Of a stretch of DNA of 48,754 bases, positions 1 through 7,224 are shown in pieces; the stretch's first letter is position 1, and every line of letters starts with the position of its first letter. The position numbers and the translations under genes are program-made. The notes under the pieces were generated by a model. The model was not told the origin of the DNA, did not search any database, and was given only the letters and a program-made list of their open reading frames with translations. The stretch is from Spirochaetaceae bacterium (lineage in GTDB: Bacteria > Spirochaetota > Spirochaetia > SZUA-6 > Bin103), in NCBI GenBank assembly GCA_028820215.1, contig JAPPKD010000317.1, forward strand, positions 1 to 48,754. Reading direction: 5' to 3'.

Positions 1-2
1 CC

Positions 3-2195
3 GTCTACACGGTCGGCGATCCCGGGTCGGCCAGCGTGACCGTGCGGGACGACGACCTGCCGCGGCCGGTGGTGTCGATCACGGCGAAGGCAGCCTCGGT
101 GGTCGAGGGCGGGGACGCGGCGTTCACGCTCACCGCCGACCGGGCGCCCGCCGCCGACCTGGCGGTTAGCCTCTCGGTCGCGGAGACCGGGGACGGCGAC
201 TATGTGGCGGCGGCGGACGAGGGTTCGGCGACAGTGGTCATCGCGAAGGGCAAGACGGAGGGGGCGTTCACGGTCGCCACGGTGAACGACGATGCGGACG
301 AGCCGGACGGCACGGTCACGGTGTCCGTTATCACCGGCGACGGTTACGTTGTGGCGGCGGCGCCGGACGATGCAGCCGGAGTGACGGTGACGGACGACGA
401 CGATCCTGTGCTGTCGGTCGCCGACGTGACGGTGACGGAGAGCAAGATTACCTCGGTGATGTCGTTCACGGTGCGTCTGTCGGCGCCTTCGGCGGAGACG
501 GTGACGGTTCATGCGCAGACGCGGGATTCGACCCCGGTGTCGGCGCGGGCCCGTGAGGACTACGCGCCGCGGGCGCGCGCGCCGCTGAGCTTCAAGGCGG
601 GCGAGACCGCGAAGGAGGTCCCGATCGTCATCTACGCCGACAGCCATGACGAGGAGCCGGAGACGTTCGAGCTGGTGCTGTCGGATGCGGTGGGCGCGGT
701 GATCGCCGACGGGGTTGCGGTGGCAACTATCGTGAACGACGATCCGATGCCGGCGGCGTGGCTGGCGCGGTTCGGGCGCACGGTGGCGGAGCAGTCGCTG
801 GAGGGCATAGCGGCGCGCATGACGGCGTCGCGTACGCCCGGCATGCAGGGCGCGGTCGCGGGCCAGGCGCTCCCGTTCGACCAGGCAGCTTCCGGGACAC
901 CGGCCGGCTTCGGTCATGACCCGTTCGGCGCGCCGGCAACGCAGTGGCACACCATGACGGCGCACGAGGCGCTGCCGGGCTCGGGCTTCGAGCTGACCGG
1001 CGAGACCGACGGCGCGGGCGGCAGCATGGCGTTCTGGGGCCGTGCGGGACAGGGGAGTTTCGAGGGGCGCGAGGGGACGTTCTCGCTCGACGGCGAGGCG
1101 ACCACCGCGCTGCTGGGTACGGACTATGCCGGGGACCGGTGGCTGATCGGCCTTGCGCTCGCGCAGAGCGCGGGCGAGGGCGGCTACCACGACACCGAGG
1201 TCACCCCGCGTCCCGGCACGCAGACCTGTGATGCGGAAAACGACGAACGCTGCCGGGATGCCGTGCGCGCGGGCGACGGCACGGTGGAGGCGTTGCTGAC
1301 CGCGGCCATCCCTTACGCCGCACTGCAGGCCTCGAACCGCCTTACGCTCTGGGGCGCGGCCGGTTACGGCTTCGGCGAGGTGACGCTCGAGACCGTCACC
1401 GGCAAGCGCTACGGCGCGGACACGAACTGGTCCATGGCGGCGGCGGGGCTCAGGGGCGAGTTGCTGGCGCCGGCCTCCGGCCCCGCGCTCGCGGTGACCT
1501 CGGACGCGCTCTGGACGCGGTCCGCCTCGGAGAAGACCCGCGACCTCGCGGCGTCGGCTTCCGGCGTGACCCGGCTCAGGCTCGGCCTGGAGGGTAGCTG
1601 GCGCGTGGTCTTCGAAGGCGGCAGCCGTCTCGTGCCCAGGCTTGAGGTCGGCGCGCGTCACGACGGCGGCGATGCCGAGACCGGATTGGGTCTCGAGCTC
1701 GGCGGCAGCCTCCAGTGGGGCGATCCGCGCCTCGGGCTCTCGCTCGACCTCTCGGGCCGCACGCTGCTGGCGCATGGGGACGGCGACCTGAAGGACTGGG
1801 GCTATGCGGCCTCGCTCGTTTTCGACCCGGACCCGGCGAGCGCGCGGGGGGTGTCGCTCAGCCTCCGTCAAGACTGGGGCGGGCAAGCCACGGGTGGGCT
1901 CGACGCGCTGTTCCAGCCGGCGACCCTGGAGGACCGCACGGGCAACGAGGCGACGAGCCGCTGGGCGATGGAGGCGGCGTACGGCTTCCCGGCCTTCGAC
2001 GGGAGCTTCATCGGGAGCCCGCATGTCGGGATCGGTCTGTCCACGGCTGAGCGCGACTACAGCCTGGGCTGGAGATGGACGCCGGAAGCGGCGACCGCGC
2101 CCGATGTCTCCTTAGGGCTCAGTGCGACCCGCACGGAGAGCGATACGCAAGCGCCGGAGCACACCGTCACGGTCGAGGTTCGGGCGGCATGGTGA
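3..2195 (+). CDS. Calx-beta repeat protein with C-terminal outer-membrane beta-barrel (5' end outside window)
   Basis: The reading frame is open from the first bases of the window, so the N-terminus is missing; the GTG at 36 is only an internal codon. Two Calx-beta-type repeats are visible, about residues 10-120 and 125-240. Each opens with a V-x-V-x-E/V-E-G strand and ends in an acidic V-x-DDD or VNDD turn. A short linker (LARFGRTVAEQ) follows. The last ~390 residues are rich in alternating Gly/aromatic strands (e.g. FWGRAGQGSFEG) and end in a C-terminal Trp, as in autotransporter or OmpA-like barrels. A loop near 1229-1254 holds two Cys residues. By family, such proteins are large exported surface proteins whose Calx-beta modules bind calcium or mediate adhesion. 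A specific ligand cannot be named. This architecture is unusual for spirochaetes, so lateral acquisition is possible. Confidence 0.85.
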   Translation, partial: VYTVGDPGSASVTVRDDDLPRPVVSITAKAASVVEGGDAAFTLTADRAPAADLAVSLSVAETGDGDYVAAADEGSATVVIAKGKTEGAFTVATVNDDADEPDGTVTVSVITGDGYVVAAAPDDAAGVTVTDDDDPVLSVADVTVTESKITSVMSFTVRLSAPSAETVTVHAQTRDSTPVSARAREDYAPRARAPLSFKAGETAKEVPIVIYADSHDEEPETFELVLSDAVGAVIADGVAVATIVNDDPMPAAWLARFGRTVAEQSLEGIAARMTASRTPGMQGAVAGQALPFDQAASGTPAGFGHDPFGAPATQWHTMTAHEALPGSGFELTGETDGAGGSMAFWGRAGQGSFEGREGTFSLDGEATTALLGTDYAGDRWLIGLALAQSAGEGGYHDTEVTPRPGTQTCDAENDERCRDAVRAGDGTVEALLTAAIPYAALQASNRLTLWGAAGYGFGEVTLETVTGKRYGADTNWSMAAAGLRGELLAPASGPALAVTSDALWTRSASEKTRDLAASASGVTRLRLGLEGSWRVVFEGGSRLVPRLEVGARHDGGDAETGLGLELGGSLQWGDPRLGLSLDLSGRTLLAHGDGDLKDWGYAASLVFDPDPASARGVSLSLRQDWGGQATGGLDALFQPATLEDRTGNEATSRWAMEAAYGFPAFDGSFIGSPHVGIGLSTAERDYSLGWRWTPEAATAPDVSLGLSATRTESDTQAPEHTVTVEVRAAW

Positions 2196-2301
2196 GAAAG
2201 GCGGGTACGGCGTTGCTCTGCTCCGCGTAGCCGCCTTCTGCCGGACCAGATCCTATATCTCCACGATCCGCAAGAACGGCGCCCTATCCACAAATGGGAT
2301 C

Positions 2302-2326
2302 GCACCCGCGTCAACGCGGGCGGTGC
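2302..2326 (+). terminator. Weak GC hairpin after the barrel protein
   Basis: CCCGCG-TCAA-CGCGGG forms a perfect 6-bp stem at 2305-2320, with three further outer pairs across a bulge. It lies in the 202-bp gap between the barrel gene and the deacetylase. There is no U-tract, so termination is only a guess. I see no convincing promoter in the rest of the gap. Confidence 0.3.
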
Positions 2327-2397
2327 CGTTGCCGATACACGACACAGGCCGGTGAGTGCGGATCCGGCCGCGCGGCCTTCCCCGGAGCGAGTGTGTT

Positions 2398-3357
2398 TTG
2401 AAGCGTAAGAAGACAGCGAAGAAGCGTCCATCGCGGCTCACGCTGGTACGTGCCGCCGGGGGCTTGGGAGCATGTGCGGCGGCGCTCGGAATCCTCCTGG
2501 TGATTCCTCCCGGAGGCGGCCGTGCGCCGGCCCCCCTGGCGGTGCCCGCCGTCGAGCCGGCGTTGCCCGGCATCCACCTGCCGCCGGCCGCGGCTACCCG
2601 GCGGCCCGACACGCCCGGTTCCTCCACCGGCCCGTCCTACGCGGGCCGGGCCTATACGGGCCGTTCCTACAAGGACGGGCCGTGCGCCGGCGGAGCCCCG
2701 ATCCCGCTGGCGTTCGTCGTCGATGACGCCGGCCACAACGTCGCCGATGCCGAGGCATATCTGCGCTTCCCCGGGAAGCTGACGCTCGCGGTGCTTCCGC
2801 AACTCGAATTCAGCGAGGAGGTCGCCCGGCGCGGGATGCAGGCAGGCAAGGAAGTGATCCTGCATCTCCCCATGGAGCCGCAGGGCTCGTCCGACCCGGG
2901 TCCCGGCGCGATCAGGGTCGGCGATGCCGAACCCGCGGTGATCGGCCTTCTGGAATGGCACTTCCGGTCCGTGGTCACCCGCGGGGTGAACAACCACATG
3001 GGTTCGCGGGCCACCGCCGACCCTCGTATCATGGACACGATCATGGCCTACCTCAAGCGCACGGGCCGGTTCTTCCTGGACAGCCGTACCACCGCGGACA
3101 CGGTGGCCGGGGAGGCGGCCGCGCGGCATGGCGTGCCGTTCCTCAGTCGAGACGTGTTCCTGGACGTGAACGTGGACGAGGCAACGGTGGTATCCGCGAT
3201 CGACCGCGGCATGGATATCGCCTGCGCACAGGGCAGCGCGATCCTCATCGGTCACGTGACCAACCGCGTCGTGCTCGAAGTGCTGGAGCGGCGTCTCTCG
3301 GAGATCGAGCATGCCGGATTCGAGCTGGTCCATCTCTCCGAGCTGCTCCCGCGTTGA
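2398..3357 (+). CDS. Membrane-anchored divergent polysaccharide deacetylase (YibQ/DUF610 type)
   Basis: The protein starts with a Lys/Arg-rich cytoplasmic tip (KRKKTAKKR), then one membrane segment at about residues 17-38, then a Pro/Ala/Gly-rich linker of ~55 residues. The catalytic-fold domain runs from about residue 100 to the end. It carries the motifs of the divergent polysaccharide deacetylase family: FVVDDAG, ILHLPMEP, NNHMGS and FLDSRTT. By family it is a periplasmic carbohydrate-active or peptidoglycan-associated protein of uncertain substrate. I chose TTG 2398 because GGAG lies 10 nt upstream and the charged tip follows directly; the frame is also open from GTG 2356. tsaD starts 14 nt after its stop, so the two are probably co-transcribed. 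The linker contains a 5-residue tandem repeat, annotated separately. Confidence 0.85.
   Translation: MKRKKTAKKRPSRLTLVRAAGGLGACAAALGILLVIPPGGGRAPAPLAVPAVEPALPGIHLPPAAATRRPDTPGSSTGPSYAGRAYTGRSYKDGPCAGGAPIPLAFVVDDAGHNVADAEAYLRFPGKLTLAVLPQLEFSEEVARRGMQAGKEVILHLPMEPQGSSDPGPGAIRVGDAEPAVIGLLEWHFRSVVTRGVNNHMGSRATADPRIMDTIMAYLKRTGRFFLDSRTTADTVAGEAAARHGVPFLSRDVFLDVNVDEATVVSAIDRGMDIACAQGSAILIGHVTNRVVLEVLERRLSEIEHAGFELVHLSELLPR
2635..2679 (+). repeat. 15-bp tandem repeat (three units) in the deacetylase linker
   Basis: Three diverged 15-bp units encode SYAGR, AYTGR and SYKDG in the periplasmic linker between the membrane anchor and the deacetylase domain. The repeat stays in frame and avoids the folded domain. 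Confidence 0.7.
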
Positions 3358-3371
3358 GGGCTGCCGGCGCC

Positions 3372-4394
3372 GTGAGGCCACGCCTGATCCTGGGCATCGA
3401 GACCTCGTGCGACGAGTGCGCGGCGGCGGTGGTCCGCGACGGCATCGACATCCTTTCCAACGAGGTGGCCTCACAAGTGGAGGCGCACCGTCCGTTCGCG
3501 GGAGTCGTGCCGGAAATCGCATCGCGCATGCATGTCGAGTGGATCGACGCCGTGGTCGCGCGAGGGCTTGCGGCGGCCGGCTGCGCGCTCGCGGACGTGG
3601 ACGCTCTGGCGGTCACCTGCCGGCCCGGCCTGATCGGGTCGCTGCTGGTCGGCGTCTCCTACGCCAAGGGGCTGGCGCTGGCCACCGGCAAGCCGCTGGT
3701 CGCCGTGGATCACATCCGCGCGCACGTGTACTCCCCGCACATGGAGCGGGACATCCGCTACCCGTACGTCGCGCTGCTCCTGTCGGGCGGGCACACGATG
3801 GTGATCGACGTGCAGGGGCTCGACCGCTGGGAGGTGCTCGGCGCGACGGTCGACGACGCCTGCGGCGAGGCGTTCGACAAGGTCGCCAAGTACTTCGACA
3901 TCGGCTTCCCGGGCGGCGTGGCCATCCAGCGGCTGTCCGAGGAAGGGGACCCCGAAGCCTATCGATTCCCGGTGCCTTCGATTCGGTCCGGTCCCGGCCG
4001 GTTCGACGTGTCCTACTCGGGCCTGAAGACCGCGGTGATCCATCAGCGCAACCAGTTTCGCGTCGATCCTTCCGCGCCGGAGTGCGTTGCGGACGTCGCC
4101 GCGTCCTTTCAGAAGACCGCGATCGACATCGTCGTCGACCAGGCGATCGCCGCGGCGCGCTCGCGGGGCAGGAGCCGGATCGTCGCCGCCGGCGGCGTCG
4201 CCGCCAACCGCTACCTGCGCCGGCGACTCGCGGACGAGCCCGCGTTCGAGGCGTTCTTTCCCGGCATGGCGCTCTGCACCGACAACGCCGCGATGATTGC
4301 CGGTCTCGGCTACCACGTGCTGCACCGCGACGGACCCACGGACCTGTCGTTCGGCGCCGCCGCGCGCGTTGCCGGCTTTCGCCGAGCGGGGTAA
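3372..4394 (+). CDS. tsaD: tRNA N6-adenosine threonylcarbamoyltransferase TsaD
   Basis: The 340-residue protein has the usual TsaD length and motifs. These are the ASKHA nucleotide-fold start LILGIETSCDE, the metal-binding HxxxH (H114 and H118 in HIRAHVY), LLLSGGHTM, GATVDDACGEAFDKVAK, GGVAANRYLR and CTDNAAMIAGLG near the end. By family it transfers threonylcarbamoyl from threonylcarbamoyl-AMP to A37 of ANN-decoding tRNAs, working with TsaB and TsaE, neither of which is in this window. GTG 3372 is the start that places the first strand at the N-terminus; longer readings run into the deacetylase gene. One small oddity is CRPGL where the family usually has xGPGL. Confidence 0.97.
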   Translation: MRPRLILGIETSCDECAAAVVRDGIDILSNEVASQVEAHRPFAGVVPEIASRMHVEWIDAVVARGLAAAGCALADVDALAVTCRPGLIGSLLVGVSYAKGLALATGKPLVAVDHIRAHVYSPHMERDIRYPYVALLLSGGHTMVIDVQGLDRWEVLGATVDDACGEAFDKVAKYFDIGFPGGVAIQRLSEEGDPEAYRFPVPSIRSGPGRFDVSYSGLKTAVIHQRNQFRVDPSAPECVADVAASFQKTAIDIVVDQAIAAARSRGRSRIVAAGGVAANRYLRRRLADEPAFEAFFPGMALCTDNAAMIAGLGYHVLHRDGPTDLSFGAAARVAGFRRAG

Positions 4395-4443
4395 AGGCCC
4401 CGACGCTGTCGAGAGACGCTGCTGCCCCAGCCACAACCGCCGG

Positions 4444-4488
4444 CTATATTCTGCCAACCAGCGCTTCGCGCTGGTTGACAGAATATAG
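4444..4488. terminator. Long AT-armed hairpin between convergent genes (possible bidirectional terminator)
   Basis: Two 20-nt arms, 4444-4463 and 4469-4488, are complementary except for one C/A mismatch and enclose a 5-nt centre. The outer ten pairs (CTATATTCTG against CAGAATATAG) are strikingly AT-rich for this genome; the inner pairs are GC-rich. It sits 50 nt after tsaD and 36 nt from the stop of the opposing small membrane-protein gene. No U-tract follows on either side, so a binding site or a dispersed repeat is an alternative. Confidence 0.5.
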
Positions 4489-4523
4489 ATTATCGGAAGA
4501 TACGGAGGTCGGCGGTGTCGGAG

Positions 4524-4799
4524 TCACCGGCGGCGCCTGGCGATGGACAGCAGCCAGATGCAGAGCAGCGAAGCGCCGCCCGCGGCGTACAGGTTGACCG
4601 TATTGACGTCAGCGAGCCGTTCGAACACGCCCGCGAGAAGCTGGTCGGCGATCCCGCCGAGCACGGCGCCGACCAGTCCCACGACCAGCGCTCCCCAGAA
4701 GCGGCCGGGCATCTCGCGCCTCAGCACGTAGAACATCAGGATCGCGCAGCCCAGGGCGACCGCCACATAGGTCAGCGCGACGTTCAGATATGCCAGCAC
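4524..4799 (-). CDS. Small three-helix integral membrane protein, function unknown
   Basis: This 91-residue protein is almost entirely membrane. Hydrophobic helices lie at about residues 3-25, 33-55 and 67-86, and an Arg-rich tail (IARRRR) should be cytoplasmic. Its GTG start follows the TAG stop of the lipoprotein gene with no gap (TAGGTG), so translation is probably coupled. The glycine-rich middle helix (GALVVGLVGAVLGGIADQ) vaguely resembles small transglycosylase-associated (GlsB/YeaQ) membrane proteins, but I do not recognise the family. It is the last gene of the operon running down from recA/rpsA. Confidence 0.7.
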   Translation of the reverse strand: MLAYLNVALTYVAVALGCAILMFYVLRREMPGRFWGALVVGLVGAVLGGIADQLLAGVFERLADVNTVNLYAAGGASLLCIWLLSIARRRR

Positions 4800-5504
4800 C
4801 TACTGCAGCGGCAGCGCCAGCTCCACCCGGCCCACCCGAAGCGGAGCGCTGTACAGCCGCTGGCCACGGTCGAATCCGTAGCTGACCGCGTACGCGTGGA
4901 GACGGATCACGCCACCGGCATCGGCGATCGCAGCCGCGGCCGCCTGGGTGACGTCGATGTGCGCGGCTTCATAGCCGTCCACGTCGGAGAAACTCCTGCA
5001 CTGGCCGAACTCGTCCGCGACGCCCCGGCGGACATGGATCTCTCCGGAACGCCACGACAGCCGGAGAAACGGATCGGTGTGGGTGGTGCCCGTGAGCCGG
5101 AATACCGTCAGGTCCAGATGCACGGTGTGATCCGGCTCCGCGTCGGTCGCCCGGATCAGCGGCGGGCGTCCGGTGTCGCAGGATCGGCCGTCAGCCGCTG
5201 ACAGACGGCCGAATCTGGCGCGCAGGTCTTCGTGGTGAAGCGGCTCCGACGGAGCACCTTCGTTCGCCGTTCGTATGGTGTAATATATTTCATACCCCTG
5301 GAACGGGGCCTGTACGGAGGCGCCGCAGAAGCTCAACACGCCGGGCGTCCCCGCGGGACAGCGCTCCGGACTCGGCAGCGTCGACGGAAACGGCAGGCCG
5401 CACGCCGCGATCAGACCGCACGCCGCGATCACGGTTGCGGCCGGTACCCAAGCGAGCGGATACGTGCCGGACACCGCCCGGGTACGGGGATCAGCTTCCG
5501 TCAA
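4800..5504 (-). CDS. Predicted lipoprotein, function unknown, with duplicated lipobox
   Basis: The 234-residue protein begins with a hydrophobic export signal containing two lipoboxes in a row, VIAAC (Cys29) and LIAAC (Cys35). Either Cys could be the lipidated residue. The mature part is soluble, has a few more Cys residues and looks beta-rich; I recognise no family. TTG 5504 overlaps the TPR gene by 14 nt, and GTG 5474 is an alternative start that still leaves a signal peptide. No clear ribosome binding site decides between them. It sits between a TPR membrane protein and a small membrane protein, so an envelope-associated role is likely. Confidence 0.7.
   Translation of the reverse strand: MTEADPRTRAVSGTYPLAWVPAATVIAACGLIAACGLPFPSTLPSPERCPAGTPGVLSFCGASVQAPFQGYEIYYTIRTANEGAPSEPLHHEDLRARFGRLSAADGRSCDTGRPPLIRATDAEPDHTVHLDLTVFRLTGTTHTDPFLRLSWRSGEIHVRRGVADEFGQCRSFSDVDGYEAAHIDVTQAAAAAIADAGGVIRLHAYAVSYGFDRGQRLYSAPLRVGRVELALPLQ
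5398..5433 (-). repeat. 18-bp tandem duplication creating a second lipobox
   Basis: Two adjacent 18-bp units, 5398-5415 and 5416-5433, are identical over their first 16 bases. They encode VIAACG and LIAACG inside the lipoprotein signal peptide. Confidence 0.8.
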
Positions 5505-6177
5505 GCGCGCCGGAGGCCCGGAGGTAAATCACGCGATTGCGGGCCAGCAGCGACCAGCGGCTGAGGGGGTACTTCGCCTCCAGAGCGACGTACGCTTCGT
5601 TCGCCCCGAGAGGATCGCCGCGTTCCTCCTCGAGCCGCGCCACCGCGAACAGCGCGCGCGGCGCCAGCGTCGCTTCATTCGGGTACCGGTCTGCGACGTC
5701 GCGATAGAGCCTCTCGGCGGTATCACGGTCGCCGAGCTCCTCGTACGCGACCGCGGCGTTGCTCAGCGCCAGCGCGGCCAGGTAGCCGGTGGACCGGTCG
5801 GCCAGCTCCGTGAATCGTTCCGCTGCCTCCTGCCACTCCCCGCGCTCGGCGTACCGGGCTGCCACGAGCTGCAGCGCCCGCCTGCCGGCGTAGCGTCCGC
5901 GATGGCGCTCGGCCATCGACTCCAATTGAGGGAGCACTTCGCTGTCCAGGCTCGCGCGCTCTTCTTCCGACGCGATCAGCCAGCGTTGCTCGATCTCTTC
6001 GATCAACTCGGTCGATCGCTCGAGCACCGCCCGCCGCTGGTCGGTGACCACCACGATCGCGATCAGCACCACCCCCACGGCTGCCAACAGCACCAGCAAG
6101 GGCACCCGGAACCGGGTGATGACGTGGCCGACGGCTTCGTCTATGCGAAAGGGCTCGCGTTCCTGCGCTTCGCTCAT
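5491..6177 (-). CDS. Membrane-anchored TPR protein
   Basis: The 228-residue protein has a short charged N-terminus, one membrane helix at about residues 24-45, a coiled-coil-like stretch to ~75, and TPR-type helical repeats from ~90 to the end (for example AVAYEELGDRDTAERLYRDV). The C-terminal signature YPLSRWSLLARNRV resembles YfgM/YbgF-like TPR proteins. By analogy it would be an inner-membrane scaffold facing the periplasm; no partner can be named. The ATG overlaps the stop of the upstream regulator gene by 4 nt (ATGA), and its 3' end overlaps the lipoprotein start, so all three are translationally linked. Confidence 0.8.
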   Translation of the reverse strand: MSEAQEREPFRIDEAVGHVITRFRVPLLVLLAAVGVVLIAIVVVTDQRRAVLERSTELIEEIEQRWLIASEEERASLDSEVLPQLESMAERHRGRYAGRRALQLVAARYAERGEWQEAAERFTELADRSTGYLAALALSNAAVAYEELGDRDTAERLYRDVADRYPNEATLAPRALFAVARLEEERGDPLGANEAYVALEAKYPLSRWSLLARNRVIYLRASGALDGS

Positions 6178-7178
6178 CGATTCGAGATCTCCAGTTCCTT
6201 GATCAGGCGCGACAGATACGTGCGCTGTATGCCCAATGAACGGGCAGTAGTGGTCTGATTCCAGCCATGTGACTCAAGCGCCCCACGAATGAAGCGGCGC
6301 TTGTACGCGCGCACGGCATCCTTCAGTTGCTCTCCATGGTACGCGTCGCCGGACTGGTCCGGCAAGGCGCCGTCGGTGCCAAGATCCAGGTGCCGGGTGT
6401 CTATCACCGAATCGGCGGCCACCGAACCGACGGCGATCACGGCTCGCTCGATGACGTTGGCGAGCTCGCGCGCATTCCCCGGCCAACTGTGGCCGCGCAG
6501 CGCGGCGAGCGCCGCAGCCGTGAACTTGAGCGGCCCGCGGCCGGCGGTTGCGGAGGACCGCTTCAGAAAGTGCTGCGCCAGGGCGGTGACGTCGGCCGGC
6601 CGTTCCCGCAACGGCGGCAGGTAGATCGGCAGGACGTTGAGCCGATAGAACAGGTCGCGCCGGAACGCCGCCCGTTCCACCTGGCCCTCCAGGTCGACGT
6701 CGCTCGCGGCGACGATGCGCGTGTCCACCGTCCGCGCGCCGCCGTCCACCGGGTAGATCCGGCCGTGCTGCAGGACGCCGAGGAGCTTGGCCTGCATGTC
6801 CGGGGACAGGCCGTCCACGGCGTCCAGCAGGATGGTGCCGCCAGCGGCGCGTTCGAGACGGCCCGTCCGATGCATGCCCGAGGTCGGGGACGGGCCGCCG
6901 TCGGCACAGCCGAACAGGTCCGCGTCGATCAGGTCCGGGGGAACGGCAGAGCAGTTGATCTCCTCGAACGGGCCTGCCCGCCGGGCCGAGGAGGCGTGGA
7001 TCAGGCGGGCGAACAGCGCCTTCCCTACCCCATGTTCACCGAGCAGCAGCACCGACAGGTCGGTGGTCGCGGCCCGGGTGGCCACATCCAGCTTCGCCCG
7101 CGTCGTGCGATCGGCAGCGACGATGTCCGGACGCATCACGGCGTCCGGCTCGTGGAGAGCACGGCACAATCGAGCCAA
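6174..7178 (-). CDS. Degenerate sigma54-type AAA+ regulator with Fis-like HTH
   Basis: The protein is a bacterial enhancer-binding AAA+ domain with no receiver or other sensory N-terminus, followed by a C-terminal Fis-type helix-turn-helix (about residues 305-330). Walker A is present as GEHGVGKA (47-54). Arg-finger residues are present in FRRDLFYRL, and sensor II as WPGNARELANVI. Two key elements are lost. The GAFTGA loop that touches sigma54 is replaced by GGPSPTSG (94-101), and the Walker B acidic pair DE is DA (119-120). It may therefore bind DNA and ATP without activating sigma54. Family members lacking GAFTGA, such as TyrR, act on sigma70 promoters. TTG 7178 is used; ATG 7136 is an alternative. 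It lies 46 nt after rpsA. Confidence 0.85.
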   Translation of the reverse strand: MARLCRALHEPDAVMRPDIVAADRTTRAKLDVATRAATTDLSVLLLGEHGVGKALFARLIHASSARRAGPFEEINCSAVPPDLIDADLFGCADGGPSPTSGMHRTGRLERAAGGTILLDAVDGLSPDMQAKLLGVLQHGRIYPVDGGARTVDTRIVAASDVDLEGQVERAAFRRDLFYRLNVLPIYLPPLRERPADVTALAQHFLKRSSATAGRGPLKFTAAALAALRGHSWPGNARELANVIERAVIAVGSVAADSVIDTRHLDLGTDGALPDQSGDAYHGEQLKDAVRAYKRRFIRGALESHGWNQTTTARSLGIQRTYLSRLIKELEISNR

Positions 7179-7224
7179 GGCCCGTGGGGACGCGGCATCA
7201 TGCTCGTCGCCTGCGCGCTCTATC

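Noticed and set aside
4524..5504. Toxin-antitoxin pair
   Set aside because: One gene is a three-helix membrane protein and the other a 234-residue lipoprotein; neither looks like an antitoxin.
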